A stretch of DNA of 64,000 nt, from the NCBI GenBank assembly GCA_948146395.1, contig OX411548.1:31690912-31754911 (forward strand). The letters run 5' to 3'. The notes under the pieces were generated by a model that did not search any database, was not told the DNA's origin, and worked only from the letters and a program-made list of their open reading frames with translations. The translations under genes were made by a program, and so were the position numbers. The stretch comes from Fragum whitleyi (lineage: Eukaryota > Mollusca > Bivalvia > Cardiida > Cardiidae). Shown in pieces: positions 1 to 13,158 of the stretch. Each line of letters starts with the position of its first letter. Within the stretch, counting starts at the first letter, position 1.

Positions 1-1845
1 TGAAACTCAAGTCAAACGAAGTTTTAATTTTCAAATGTGAAGAACCCGTTCTCAGATTAATCCTTTTGAATTTTCTGAAATTTATCTCCTTTTCATTTTA
101 GACCCAAGAATACGTTAGTCTAGCAATTGTTCAATTAAATACGTAGATTTTTTTTCTTCTAATTTGCTTAATTGAAAAGAAAAATTACAGGATTATTCCG
201 GTAAATTATCGGAAAATAGACATTTCTTTTATTTTTGAAGAGAAAATGACTTTAAATAAACAAGACGACTTAAAAAAGACCGACAAGAGTTCTATGGTAT
301 ACTTTTTGAGCTGGCAAAACACCCATCGCCCCCTCCCCCTTACACACGAACACATAGTTCAACAATTTGATAAACGAGACATAACTGTCTGATTATTTCC
401 TCATCTTATTTCCAATCCTTTCGAAATATCTTTTAACAAATTGGATTTTCGGAGCATTTCAATTGTTTTGAACATTAATTGTTAACAATAAATTCAGAGG
501 GAACTGCAAAAAAGTTTACAAAGGGTAAAAGAAGAAGGTGATAAAATTGGTTATCAATTGCTTGATTGCCCCTTTCTTAATCACATTGTATATTCTATGT
601 TGTTGCTAGATACACACAAGCAGAGGTTTGTATTGATTTTTACATTCGATTTCCGTATCAAGAGCAGTTTTATATATTGGGCAAAAAAGGATGATTTGGT
701 CAATACCTAAGTGTACTGTGCAGACTAAATAGGGTCGGAACTTAATGCACATTGCTGACCTTATTTAATCAAGAATGATCATTTGGGTAACCATCATTTA
801 ACCACCCTGTGAAAGTTTTTAAAAAAAAATAAAAATCTAAATTTAAAAAATTGAGATATTTATAATTCTAAAATGCTTTTTGACAATTAACCAATTTCGA
901 AATGATAGATCAAGATTTATTTACTTATCTGAAATTATTACTTAGCGTAAGAAATTATCATTCAGAATACTACTTTAAATTTCTATCTTGCTAAAAAAAA
1001 CCTCATTGATAAAAGATAGAACGATATTTCTTATTAGCAAATAAGTTTGGTAGTTTTGTTGCGAAATAAAAGTCGATTAAAATGTCCGAATAGTGAAAGC
1101 AAACTACTGTAAAAGGGGAAAAATGCAGATTTTTTTATTTAATTCCAACTTGCTGAAGTAATGTTTCTATGCATATACATTCCCTTTTCCATTTTTTCAA
1201 TTATATTATTATTATAATTATTATTATAATTATTATTTTTATTATTATTATTATTTTTTTTTATTTTTTTTTTTTTTTGTGCGTGTGATAGGTTTATAAT
1301 CTGATATTTTTCCATGTTCAATATTATTCAGAAGAACTTATTTACAGTAGTGTATATGCGCAATGTATATTGGGTAAAGTTGACCAATAATGGTTAACTG
1401 TCATACTTGGAATAAACATAGTGATTAACCCCCTAGGGGGATAAAGAGATACACAATAAACTTATCATTTCACTGGATTTGTTAAGCACTAATTAAGGGT
1501 AGAAATAGATGAACCGTCTTGAGACGGATCGAACCGATTTGGAATACCAAGAAATTCCAAAACGGATCGATATTCCAAAGCGGTTTATAACATCTTCATC
1601 TGTTATAGGATAGCCTAATGAGACTCGTAGGATATCAAGAGAATTTAATAATTTGGATTTACATGGAATTAATATCATGTACACATCGGCATGAAATTAA
1701 AAGATACGTGTCAATCAAAATTAGTCATTAAGACCTGAATTGAAATGGTGAGCTTCTCCATTTGTGTCCAAGGTACTCGGCATTAATGTAAAATATCACA
1801 TTCAAGCTACATGTACGAGGTTTGGGCTTGTACAAATAATTTCAT
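1..1845. other. Non-coding, AT-rich; simple repeats only
   Basis: No convincing coding region. A (TTA)n/poly-T tract lies at about 1198-1280. The remainder is AT-rich with no motif or family that I recognise. Confidence 0.6.
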
Positions 1846-2272
1846 TTAACAGCATCGTGAAATTGACAAACTTAATGATTTTGGAATGGAATTGAATGAG
1901 TGAGTGGAGTGAGTTTTGAGTCAATATAAGGGGGGTTATCCAATATTGCTAATTTTGTTAAGGATGAACAAAATTAATAATTTCATTAACACCCCCCCCC
2001 CCCCTTTGATAAAATATGCATACAAGTTCTAAAAAAACTTTCTATTTCTTCAAGAACCTATCAGACGCGTTTATATTCAATTATTTCAGTAAAATGGCAT
2101 GTTTTTCGTATTATTTATTTTTAATGTAGTTGTTGATCTTATCTTTTAAAAGGTTTTTGAGCGTTTTGATTGGTTTGAGTGATTGTTTTGAATGAATGAA
2201 TAGAGCGCTGGGAGAGCAATTTGAATGGTTTTGATTGAGATGAATGTCAATTCCACGATGTAACTAGCTGTA
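1846..2272 (+). mobile_element. TIR family A copy (about 430 bp, non-autonomous)
   Basis: Ends resemble ACATCGTGAAATTGACA and its inverse. The interior contains AGGGGGG-TTATCCAATATT and a central inverted repeat around GCTAATTTTGTT...AACAAAATTA, then the conserved GAATAGAGCGCTG block. No coding capacity. This is the first of at least a dozen full or partial copies in the window. A poly-C run interrupts the centre. Confidence 0.75.
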
Positions 2273-5200
2273 ACAATTTTGATTCATGAAGGTGTGATTT
2301 CATGGAAAAAGACGGAGTCCGGGAAAAGTTAGTTGTTCCGTTTATACACACCTTCCTGAGAGGTGAGCCAATGTCAGATTTGGCCGAAATCTGGAAGTCA
2401 ACTTTTTAGAAAAATAAACTTATGATTTTGCCCCGTTTCTTTGCTTAGATCGGAAGGCTAGCATCCTAGACAGCTAAATATCATAATGGTCACATTGGGA
2501 TTGACATAGAAATATTTCAGGTTGCAAGCATTTATCACGTTGTATCAACACATGTCCTCTCAGTAACACAGACTTTTTTTCTTTACTTGCAATATGCTAG
2601 TTTTTAAATGATTTTTATTTTGCTGTACTCTAATAAGACATATTATGTAATTGACAGGTGCAAATTTTGATTTCATGAAGTAATAAGTGGAGCTCATATG
2701 ATGTTCTCCGTTACCTTTATGAATTTAGTCCTGAATTTACACTATTTCAAATGTGATCCAATGTATCACTCTCACAAGAAAACGTTGTTTTGTTCCAAAT
2801 GCGACAGAATATTAATTTTCCTTTGTATTGAGCTGTCCACTTAAGATAACATTTTTGTCTAAAAAAATGACTAAAACTTATATGTTATACCGAAGACAAA
2901 TAAGTTATTGGGATGACACATAACGTTATTGAAAAGACAAAAACACATAGAATTGTAGTTTGAACGTTTACCCCCCCCCCCTTTCAACTATCAAATTTTT
3001 ATTCAAGAGTTGTGTATTTGAGTAAAAATCTAATCATAACACCAAAACATATAATTTCATATTCATCCATTTTACATTTTCTATTTCAAATCATCATTGT
3101 TACTCGGAGGAAGTATAACGTTATTGGAAGGAAAAGAAAGACTTTTTATAGAAATAGTATCATTATCATACAGTTTCTTTGGCCGCATGCCATGCTTAAT
3201 GAATGTTAAGTTCTTCTAAATATAAGATAAAGCGTTTTTAGAAAACAGATCTGGTCACATGGATCTTTATTTAATTACGTTATGCAATGACTGATTTTGC
3301 TACTGGAAAGACATTGTTCGTTGAGGTCTTTCGTTAATCAAGAAAACAGTTTATTTGCAATTTTAGAGTTATTAGTTTATCCTTCTTAACGTTCGAAAAT
3401 AAGTGGATTTTCTTATTTACATTTTTTTAAAGATGAATTAAAAGTATGTAAACGAACCAAACTCGGTAACTTTGCACAACGTTTCCTCAAATTTTGTTCG
3501 AAAATACAAAATAAATTTCCGTTATCTTTTTATCAGATCCCATCCTACTTAATTATTCCAAGAAATGCCTAAAAAGGTATTACCTGAATAACACATGGGT
3601 CGACAGGGCGTTCTGCAATACGTCTTAAATCATACGTATGATATTGAGAGGCATCACTCAATATCACATAATTCAATGTTACCCTACTTAACCGTAAAAA
3701 CTGCCTCTACCACTGAATCAGACGTTGTCTGTAACGTTATTGCAAGACTACGCATATCACAGGGCCCCAGGATTGGAACTTCTTATAATCAACCTTATTT
3801 CGAACTTACCTTTTTCTGAAAGGCCAGATTAACCATCAACATCAACCTGGGAGTCATAACAGACTTTGATGTTGCCAGTTGAAAAAAGTTCTTATTCTTA
3901 AGATGGTGAGCCGAAATAGATATCTTGTTAGATTGTTACGTTCTGAAACGTTGCAGTTCGCAGGTTTACCACGGTATTTAAACGGTCTCTACAGAGCCGA
4001 TATTAACGTCACCTCACATCGTGATCTCTCCACTGCACCTCTATTGTCTGAATGGAACCCATGGCATGTTCGATTAAACACACACCTTGTTTCAGTTCAA
4101 GCTAACATATGAACGCAATTTCTAATCAACAAAAAGGATAACAACAGCTTTTATTTCAAACAAAAAACTCCTAATAGCAACTAAACATTTAAACAATACT
4201 TTAAATCATATTGATGATTAAGTAACTGATAAAGTTTAACTCCCTTGTTTGTTTTTTTTTTTGTTTTTTTATCAAGCCTATCTTATCATACTAGTATTCT
4301 CAAAAGTTTCATGCATTGTTACTTTACTCAATTAGTTTATCATTTTAAGTCAAATAAATACATGCAATTCCACCGGTGTTCCTTGATTAATCCTGCGTTT
4401 AAAGCAAATATTTCCTGAAACAACTGAGAAATGCTTTAAGATTTTTATCCAAACTACGTCTAGTCGTTTGTCATAAAATGTAACTAGTTATGCTGAACGA
4501 GATTGGGAGATTACAATCAACGAAGTAATTAAGGATACGTGTATTTCAAAATCCAGACCTGTCGTTTATGTCATTTCATTAGAAAAAATAATTGTTTCCA
4601 AGCTGAAAACAATCTAAAATTCGTTGTTCAAGGAGAGACATTGACTCTAAGAAACAATTAAATATCATGAAGCCCATAAAGAAATGGTTTGGTTCTTTTA
4701 CAATATGAATTCAACTTTTACAAAATATTATCCTTGCACCATTTGTTTATAAATCAAGGCTTGACGCCAAATGGTACATTGAGTAATAGCACAGAAAATG
4801 GTTTTCAAACAAAGTTCATTTGTATTATAGACTTTTTGAACTCAGTGGCCTTTATAAATGGATTTATCTCAGTTATATGTACGACCAAAACGTATAAACA
4901 GTTCCGTGACCTTCGTCTAATCAAATGGCTTACACGTTATGTAGGACAAAATCTGTCTCGTTTACATATGATCTATCGGTCCTTGCAACAATACGTCAAT
5001 ACCCTAGGCCATTTACAAAATATGTACATAGTTGAAGCCCAATTGCTCCTGTGTTCAAAGTTGGAAGTGGTTTTCATCAAAGTTCCATAATGACCCTAAC
5101 ATATGGATGTCGTAACCAAATTAAACAAAAGGGCCTTTTCTTTTGTCGAAACGGCAAAATAAATAGCAAAATAACTTTTCGAGGTTTTAGTCCAAGTGCT

Positions 5201-7225
5201 TATAAAATTAAGAGCACAGAAACAAATAGATTATTGCTTTCTCATATCTTGATAGATAGATATAACTTCGACCCCCAGTGAGCTAAAAGAAGAAGGGTAT
5301 AAATTTGATTCATAAACAACTTTTATATGGGTTGACTTTTCTTTGACAAATCGGTGCCATTTAAGATCTTGAAACTTAAGGCTAACAGACGTACGGGATA
5401 TCGGAAGTTTTAAATATACAGACATGGGGCATATTACAACTTTAAAACAATGTTCAACTCGTTCGCATGTAAGATACATAACAAAGTAGAATATCGTTTA
5501 AGATTAGGGTAATGTACCAGTCAAATCAGATCGATACTAATTCCAAATCAAGGATAATTATCTTCTCTTGATAAGTAAGAAATGGGTGTTCATGTACAGT
5601 TACATTGTACATGTACTTGGACCGAATCTTTTTTTACTCCTGAAATAAACAAATCATTATATACTCAATTTATTTACTATACAAATTAAAATGGTACACC
5701 CTCTAAATCGGGGATGTTGTCTGAATTGATGAAGATCAAAATGTGAAAAAAACAAATTTTGCAGATCAACAACCGAAGTAAATACTATGTAATTTGAACA
5801 TTCCAACAAAAAGCTTGACGGTGTACACCTACAAACAATTAGATAAGTGTACAATGTCTTTCCAGTAACGAAGAATCTCCTCAAAGTAACGTATTAATAA
5901 AAAACTTAAAATGATGAGCTTTTGTTTGTCATACTCCTATATTTTCACGTATGATGTTTCAAAAGGTAAATTTGGATTAATCACAAATAATAATTTTCTG
6001 ACTTTGATCAGCATCTTTATAAAACTGTCATACTTTTTCATAAAATATCCTTCACATAACGACCATTAGTCATTCCAGTAACAACAAACTGGAAAAAATG
6101 TGTTAGGCAGTTTTTAAAAAAAAAAAAAAAACGGATTGGGGATGCTTATTATTTTTGTAATCACTTTTAGATATTTGCTCATTGACATTTCATTTGTTGA
6201 CAAAGCCCTGAAATTCTCAATTACATGTAAATTTGTCCTTGCAAGCACAATTTCCGTACTTCCAATAACGAAAAATGACGTTATTGAAAAGACGGTTATT
6301 GCGAAGACCAACGCTACCATTTTTGCTGGATAGAGCACGCAAACAGAAAGGAAGACAAGCTGTTGCCCAAAGATAAAGATGTGTTGTTTATCCCAAACAA
6401 GTACAGCTTGAAATGTAATAGATTTAGTCAACATGACCTTGGTAAATGCGTTACATAATGGACAGAAAATAAAATCTACGCTGTCAGAGGCTTACCTTAT
6501 TTTCATCTTTTTTCACTAAATACCCATACAAAGTTTTTGTATCAACCATCATGGCTTCTTTCAATGTTAAGGCATCCGTTAACAAAGAGTTTTATGTAAA
6601 ACTGACCAAAGGTAATATTATTACGCGCATGTAAGTTATTGCGAGGACATTATCATGTCCAAACCTAGGGACAAACTTTGAACAGCGAAATTTTTATGTT
6701 CTTCTTTAATTTTCCGAAATCTGAGTGTTTACACTTCATTTTAAGGTATGAAATAGATTTGAAATAATGAAATAAATTGTTAAAATGAACCATTATTAAT
6801 CAAAATACATAGCAGAATCAGAAAAATCTACCTTAGGACACGCGAATATGGGTATTTTTGGATACAACAAATGCAAAATTCTTGAGAAAGTAGTGATTAA
6901 TAAGATCATGTTATCGTCTAAATTTGAGAAAAAGATCATCTTTGCACAACTGACAAACGAAAACAATTTCACTTTTTCTCATTTCCGAGAACATTGGCTT
7001 GGACAGAAATTTCGGCGAAATGAAATATTGGCTCACGTACAGTTTTAAACAACGTAAATTTGACACTCATTCCTCTCAAGTTATGATTATGATTTCCTCA
7101 TAACTCAGTCTAAAAGATATAATAGACCGGTCTTCTATTGAAGAACAGTCGTTCTCGAATCTACAAATGAAATTAATCAAATTGTTTGATCTATTGATTG
7201 TAAGGACCGGAGTTCCCTCTTTAGT
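2273..7225. other. Non-coding stretch, no recognised gene or repeat
   Basis: Several open frames occur here (the longest at 4689-5090, 133 codons) but none has a recognisable domain, splice context or biased composition. A motif like GTTATTG-x-AAGAC recurs at 2921, 6281 and 6297. I see no RNA gene. Confidence 0.5.
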
Positions 7226-7466
7226 ATTCGGACTGTCAATCTAGAGGTCCCGGGTTCGATCCCCGACGGCGGCACTCATTCTTTCCTACTATTTGTCTCT
7301 TACCAATGGGTTGATAATCGTAGACCTATGTGAGATAGCAGCTGGGGGCTAGGAAATGATGTGGTGGTTGTATTGGTGAGAAAAATACCAGGAACCATTG
7401 TTAGGTGCTCCAGCCGCCGCGATATAACTGAAAAATGTTGAATGCGGCGTTAAATTCCATTTAACC
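7226..7466 (+). mobile_element. tRNA-headed SINE copy, 5'-truncated
   Basis: Contains the B box (GGTTCGATCCCC at about 7251) and the shared body: TCTCTTACCAATGGGTTGAT, a TACCAGGAACC block, CCGCCGCGATATAACTG and the GCGGCGTTAAATTCCAT tail. The A-box end is missing or diverged. Same family as the copy at 21898. Confidence 0.85.
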
Positions 7467-7576
7467 TTCTGTAGAATATTGTTTCCTTAATGCTACTTGG
7501 TGGATACTTGAGAAATAATCACTGCCAAATCAGTGAAATTACAAAAATTATATAAAAATTATATATATATATTATA

Positions 7577-8650
7577 TTTATTGACGACATAGACTTGAAA
7601 TGGTGTCACTGCCTGGAAAAACTTAATGAATTCCAGACTATTGCAAACAACGTCCATCCACCAATTAAGTTTACTTTTGAAATTTCGAATGAACAGCACA
7701 TCTTTTTAGACTCTTTATCACGTCTGGATGGCAACGAACTTCACGTTAATCTTTATTCAAAACCAACAGACAAACATCAATACTTGCTCCCTACTAGCTG
7801 CCATCCTAAACACTGTTGGAGGAACATCCCTTACAGCCTGGCCCTTCGGATTCGCAGGATCTGTACACAAGATAGCACCTTTGAACAACGCTCAAAAGAG
7901 CTACTACAACACTTACAAAACAGAGGTTACCCAAAGCAGGTCATATCTACCTCGATCGCAAGAGCTGCTGATGCAAACCGAAATGACCTCTTGTTTGGTA
8001 CCAAAGTTGTACAGCAATCAGATAGAATTCCGTTCGTTCTGACATACCATCCTGACCTGCCAAACATTAACTCAATAATAGACAAACACTGGTCCAAGAT
8101 TGAGTCTTCCAGCAAACTCAGCAGACTGTTTCCTGAGAAACCAGTTGTCGCATACCGAAGACCCAAGTCACTTCGAGACGTTCTGGTGAGAGCAAAAATA
8201 AGTACCGCAACAACCAATGACTCTCTTGGAATTTCTGGCCCGTGTAAAACACCAAGGTGTCAAACTTGCAACATCATGCACGAAACGCCTACCTTCAAGT
8301 CGCTTCTTGGTGCTGTTTCGGCAGTAAGAGGTTCACACAATTGCAAAACTTCAAATGCTGTTTACCTCATGACATGTACGGTATGCAACAAACAATATGT
8401 CGGCGAAACAAAGCAACAGATCAACAAGCGTATCAATCTGCACCGATCTGACTGGAAAACCCGCAGATTCAATAGGTCTCCAGTTGCAGAACATTTTAAC
8501 GAAGCCGGCCACTCGTTTAGCGATGTTGTCCTGTGTTGCATTGAAGTAAACCCGAGATGGACCGACAAACAACGTAAATCGCGGGAGACCTATTGGATTA
8601 GGCGCCTTAACACGATCCAGCCCTTTGGATTAAACAAAAACGACATATAA
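7577..8650 (+). pseudogene. 5'-truncated Penelope-like retroelement: end of RT plus GIY-YIG endonuclease
   Basis: Penelope-like elements encode a reverse transcriptase joined to a GIY-YIG endonuclease. The open frame enters at FIDD (from 7577), equivalent to the YIDD catalytic box, so everything upstream of RT motif C is missing and is replaced by an (AT)n tract. Then come the RT thumb (IKFTFEISNEQHIFLDSLSR), a linker with a cysteine cluster (CKTPRCQTC, about residue 230), and the endonuclease with VYLMTC, KQYVGET, the INKRINLHRSD helix and an AEHFNEAGH segment. It ends at TAA in 8648-8650, with no internal stop over about 355 codons, so the insertion is fairly young. The Cys cluster is reminiscent of Neptune-type elements (low confidence). 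It cannot be autonomous without its RT core. Confidence 0.9.
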
Positions 8651-8765
8651 ACATCAAGGGCAATTTTGACCCGGATAATAAGCACTTTTCTGACCAGCAA
8701 CTTTCGCCAGCTGTTCATATCAGGTCGTCAATTTGCATTTGCATTTCCATTGTCAGTTCGCATTG

Positions 8766-8808
8766 AACCCCTGATGAAGAAACATTGAGTTTCGAAAGCG
8801 CTAGGGTT
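8766..8808 (+). ncRNA. Hammerhead ribozyme motif at Penelope-like element 3' end
   Basis: The order of parts fits a type I hammerhead. Stem I strand AACCC (8766-8770), core CTGATGA (8771-8777), stem II GAAAC/GTTTC closed by a 5-nt loop (8779-8793) after one unpaired A, core GAAA (8794-8797), minimal stem III GCGC, then T-A (8802-8803; predicted cleavage after the A), then GGGTT (8804-8808), which pairs back with AACCC. It lies about 115 bp after the stop codon, where such ribozymes are known in Penelope-like elements. The unit AGCGCT around stem III is self-complementary, as expected for variants thought to work as dimers. Activity is untested; the unpaired A at stem II is a deviation. Confidence 0.75.
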
Positions 8809-9759
8809 ATTCATGCTTTTAGCAATAATCCAAATTACTTACACTGTTTGAATACAATTTATCTCAAATTTATTTCAAAATATTCAGTATTCATGCATCC
8901 TAAGGGATCCGGTGTTTTAGAAAGTTATTGCGTTGGTATTTTCCTCTATCTCGTTATATATATATATAAACTTTTAGATAGTTACACGTGTTTGGCACCA
9001 AGCTATCGAAGAAATCGACATTCTTAACCTCTGTCGATCGGTACTTTTCACCCCTCAATTTTCACCCTACTTTAAAAGACCACTAGACAGGAATCCCTGT
9101 GGGACTCATGCTATATATCTTTACCAGCTCAAGACAAGGCGATGTCAATTGAACGTATTTATCATGCAAATTTAATTGTAATACATGAATGATCTTTTCA
9201 TATCTTATGCTCCTTTTGATATACCTTCATTAGAAGTACATCATCATATGTATAATATTATAATCATTATTTTTATTTGGTGAAGATTATCGATAAGTTT
9301 CTTCACCAACCCGATGGACGAGACTATTTCTATCTCAAGGGAGTTTATGTTGTATATTAGTATCACAATACAGGATTGGGTATTATATCAAGTAAACGTA
9401 TTCATCATGAGATACAAATGATAAATAGGGAAATCTTCATAAATATTGTAGACCAGTTATGTTCCTTTCTTCTGACTGTAGAATTCAAACTTTTTGCTCA
9501 TGTGTCTCATTTTAGACTCTAAATTAGAAAAGATTGTTAAACTGACCATGTTTTATTATTTTGCCTTTACTAGATGAAAAGATAAAAAAGGCCATGGCTA
9601 CTCACTTAAAACTTTTAGAATGTTTCGGCAAAGCATACATATACAATACCCACAGACATTCTGCCACTCGGGAGTGTTTTGCCAAACAAGCAATCCTTCA
9701 ATTGTGGCCAAAAAATCTAATTGTTATGACGTTAAATTTGGGAATGAAATAACCCTGTT

Positions 9760-10385
9760 GGTTTTAATTTCCCTTTAAAGAAGAGGGAAATATTGCTTTG
9801 CACTTGTCGGTCAGTCGGCGGGTCCGTCGGTCGGTCCGTTCGTCAGTAGACCATTTATTGTCCGGCGCATATTTCATAAAGGATACAAGCTAGAATCATG
9901 AAACTCACGTGTGAATAGATTTCATTAAGGAGTAGAGCATTGTAAAAGAACCATAACTCTACTTGTCATATTTTTTTTTTGTTTTTGTCCTTTATATGAT
10001 TTTTAATTTGAGTTTTGTCCGGGGAATATCTCAAATGTTTGCAAATAGGAATCATGAATTCTCACAGGTTCATACATGTAAATCTAAATGACGAAAAGTG
10101 CAGTTCCTAAGACCATAACTCTACTCTTAATATTTTTAAACGATTGTACTTTGTTAGGATTATAACTTGATTTTTGTCCGGAGCATATCTCAAAAAAAAA
10201 AAAAAAAAAAAAAAGAGTATGCTAGCTAGAATAATGAAACTCCACAGATCCATAAATCTTATTGAACAGAAGTGAAGTGTTCAAGAACAATATCTGCGTT
10301 TGTTATATTTTGTAGTTATTGCCCTTGGTCAATCGACAAAGAATATACCATCGGCCTGCTCTTATGTGGGCCTTAATGTTAAACA
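9760..10385 (+). mobile_element. Pearl-like/Helentron-type repeat, degenerate
   Basis: A (GTCC)-rich microsatellite (about 9806-9842) followed by two or three ~200-bp repeats, each containing TTTTGTCCGG and ATATCTCAAA. A poly-A run of about 25 lies at 10192-10214. The part near 10360, GCTCTTATGTGGGCCTTAAT, looks like a terminal segment. Non-coding. Confidence 0.55.
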
Positions 10386-12917
10386 AACATCTTTTTTATT
10401 ACATTATTGTCATTCAAAATTAAAGATGCACACGTTTAAGTGAGAGATCAAATGTCATTTTTGTGTGTTCTCGTATATACAAAATTGGCATTTGATCACT
10501 TATTTTAACGTATTTATCTATGCAAGGGAAAAATTATTTTACTTTGACAAAACTCTTTAGTCATAAGAAAGTTTCCATCAGGCTAATTTAAAAAAAAAAT
10601 GATTTAGACACAAGGAATGAAAGGGTTCGAAAAATACAAAGGTTCTGCAAACTACAAATGAAGATGCACTTACTACATGACAGTGGGATTCTTGTTCTAT
10701 AGAAAAGATATCATATTCTCAGAAAGGTTTCACTAAATAAAACACTTAAGTCAGGAAGTAGTTTTTTTCTATGACCTTTGTCATTGCGATGAAATTCATG
10801 AATGGAAAATAGGCAACCCAGATATAATTATTCTCCCAAAGAATAGGTAATTGGTGGATGTCATGTATCAATAGAATAACACGGTTCTTTATACGGATTC
10901 TCTTGGGACAAACATATTGTCTAGAACGGAACTAAGAATCATGCATGGAAATGGGTCCAAACAAAAACCCATGTCAGATAAAAGGTTTTAATCATGTAAA
11001 AAGGAAATTTCTAGGTAAACAAGAAATTATTGGTCTAATAAGAGTTCTTAGTTGGAAATTTGTTTCTTTAATCTTTGATAATGATTTTATTCACGTTCTA
11101 AGAATCATGTTACGAAGTGAAAATTCTTTAACTTTCGCTCGATTGATAAAATGCCTTAATTTCGTCCTACGGCCATTGTTGTCCTAAATCGCGTATTTCT
11201 TTTTAGCTCGTTTGAGCACATAAAGTTCACATGAGCTTTTCGATCGCCCTTCGTAAGGCGTCCGTCCATCCATATTACGTCGTCTGTCAGCAGTTTCTAT
11301 TAACAACATTTCCTCCTAAACTACTTATGATTTTGATCATAATAAAATTGAGATTGTATCCGTTTTGTCCGTTTAATTATGAGATATGAATCTCTCATCA
11401 ATTTCAAGCTCTCTGCGTACACCAAGAATACTATTGACCAATTGTGATGGTCTAATTGCAATGATCCCTACGGTATCACAACGCATCATGATATTTTATT
11501 GCTGAAATCACTGTGACAAAAATCATTTTTATGTTATATGGAATAATAGTAAGATATGGGTATCTTTCGTTTTTATGAGTTGGGCCCTCATAAAAAAAAA
11601 TGTAGAGCTAAAGATGCAAATCTCATCCAGTAAGGTGCGTCAAAAAAGTCTATTATCTTAGATTTTATGAAAATGTTTTAGATTGCTATGATAGATAAGA
11701 ATGTGAAAACGTTTCGCTTATGAAATATCTTTCTTCTTATATAATGAATGTATGGCTGTAGACAATAATAAAGTTCTAGAAGTGATTTAGTGTAGTAGCG
11801 ATTAAGATAACTAGTATAACAATAAAAAATAGTGTTCAAATAATCTCCAAAATACGAATCCTTGATTATGAAATAATTATGTAATTTCAGATTTTATCTT
11901 AATGCTTAAATATATTTCTCCCAAAAAGGTAACAGACTCTAAAAGTTATGAATTAATTTTACGATTAATTAGGTAAATGTAACAATATACCTTTTTCAGA
12001 AAGTTACAAAAAGTCAAATAATCATATATTAATTTTGGGGTTAACAAGTTTTGCCATGATACGAGCGTATCCAGAAGTTTTTACGTTATCAACAGTTGTC
12101 AATCATCGGTAATATGAACTCATACTTATGATTCCAAAATGTCTTACAAACTGATCATAATAAGTACGCGTAATTGTGTTAGTTAGTCGCTATTCTTTTT
12201 TTCATTTTTAGAGCTTAGGTTATGACCAAAAATGTGTCCTTAGCAAAAATTGTATACCACAACTTGATATTACAACGTGGCTGTCCGTGTACATGAAGTT
12301 TAAAAGATTGCATATCAGCAGTCAGACCTTTTTTGGAAGGTATGTTGAATCAAGTCGAAATATAAGCCTCGTACAGAAAATGCCGCCTAGTCTACTGGGC
12401 TTATTTACACCAAATCTTTTAACAGTGTTCCATAGGTAGTCGTCATCCAAAATAGATAAAAGAATTGAAATCGGTTGAAATTTCCGAGTGCAATGGCTAC
12501 CGAAGTTGAAATCATAAAGAGAATTTCTAAAATTCTTCTTCCAGCGAGCAAGATATCCTTCTTTACAAGGACATTAACATCCTGAATTTTTTACATATAG
12601 TCTAAATAATCCCCATTTTGACAATCAAGGGCATAGCATAGGGGGATGGGACAACGGGCCATATCTTAAAAAAATAACCTTTAGAATTCCTCTTTTCCTG
12701 GGCAAAGTGGCTGACAGCCTTTATATTTGGTATGGATCACCAGTTCATATACCTTTTTAAAATGAATCAATAAATGGCTGTTTGGTAACCAGGGACAGAG
12801 TACCAAAAGGAGGCTGTATGTTGCTGGGTATAGCTACCAAATAAATCTTAAAATTTTCTTCTTCTGATCTAGACGGCTGACGGCCTTCATATTTGAAATG
12901 GATAATCATTTAATATA
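10386..12917. other. Non-coding, with diverged dispersed repeats
   Basis: No gene seen. 11203-11500 resembles a dispersed mollusc repeat (GTCCGTCCATCC near 11269, then TTTCCTCCTAAACTACTTAT). Two similar blocks at about 12650-12780 and 12790-12910 share TGACAGCCTTTATATTTGG-like and TGGATCACC-like segments, which suggests a two-unit tandem repeat. The rest is unremarkable. Confidence 0.45.
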
Positions 12918-13158
12918 TGAGCCTGTGCGTGAGATTTCCAACAATTTCAAATATGCGCGAGACAAAGACTCCGACCAGCCTGTGCATCCGCATAGTCTGA
13001 CCAGTGTCTTCACTATGCGCTTAGTAGATAGATAATGTCTTAAAGTATCTGTAGACAATGAGGTAACTTTATATTTTCTGTTTTTAGCTGTCCGTGCCTC
13101 TCAATGTTTACATGTCACGAACATTTCAAATTGTTGTAAATGTCACACACAGGCTCAT
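12918..13158. mobile_element. TIR family G copy (about 240 bp palindromic MITE)
   Basis: Terminal inverted repeats GTGCGTGAGATTTCCAACAA and its inverse ending CACACACAGGCTCATATAC. The inside carries two short stems built on ACTCCGACCAGCCTGTGC and TCTGACCAGTGTC, then GTAGATAGATAATGTCT. No coding capacity. Close relatives lie at 18948, 31168, 31759 and 47943. Confidence 0.8.

Noticed and set aside
4689..5090. 133-codon open frame
   Set aside because: No domain, no splice context and hydrophobic AT-driven composition; within chance length for 64 kb of AT-rich DNA.
2921..6315. Recurring GTTATTG-x-AAGAC motif as a CRISPR-like or regulatory array
   Set aside because: Copies are few, irregularly spaced and diverged; no array structure.
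6114..6434. Hydrophobic open frame that could mimic membrane segments
   Set aside because: Composition follows from poly-T and AT-rich DNA; it overlaps an open frame on the other strand, lacks GPCR motifs and cannot be joined in phase to the 19.2-kb exon.
7728..8572. Other-frame and reverse-strand open frames over the Penelope-like element
   Set aside because: They are shadows of the GIY-YIG/RT reading frame and have no motifs of their own.
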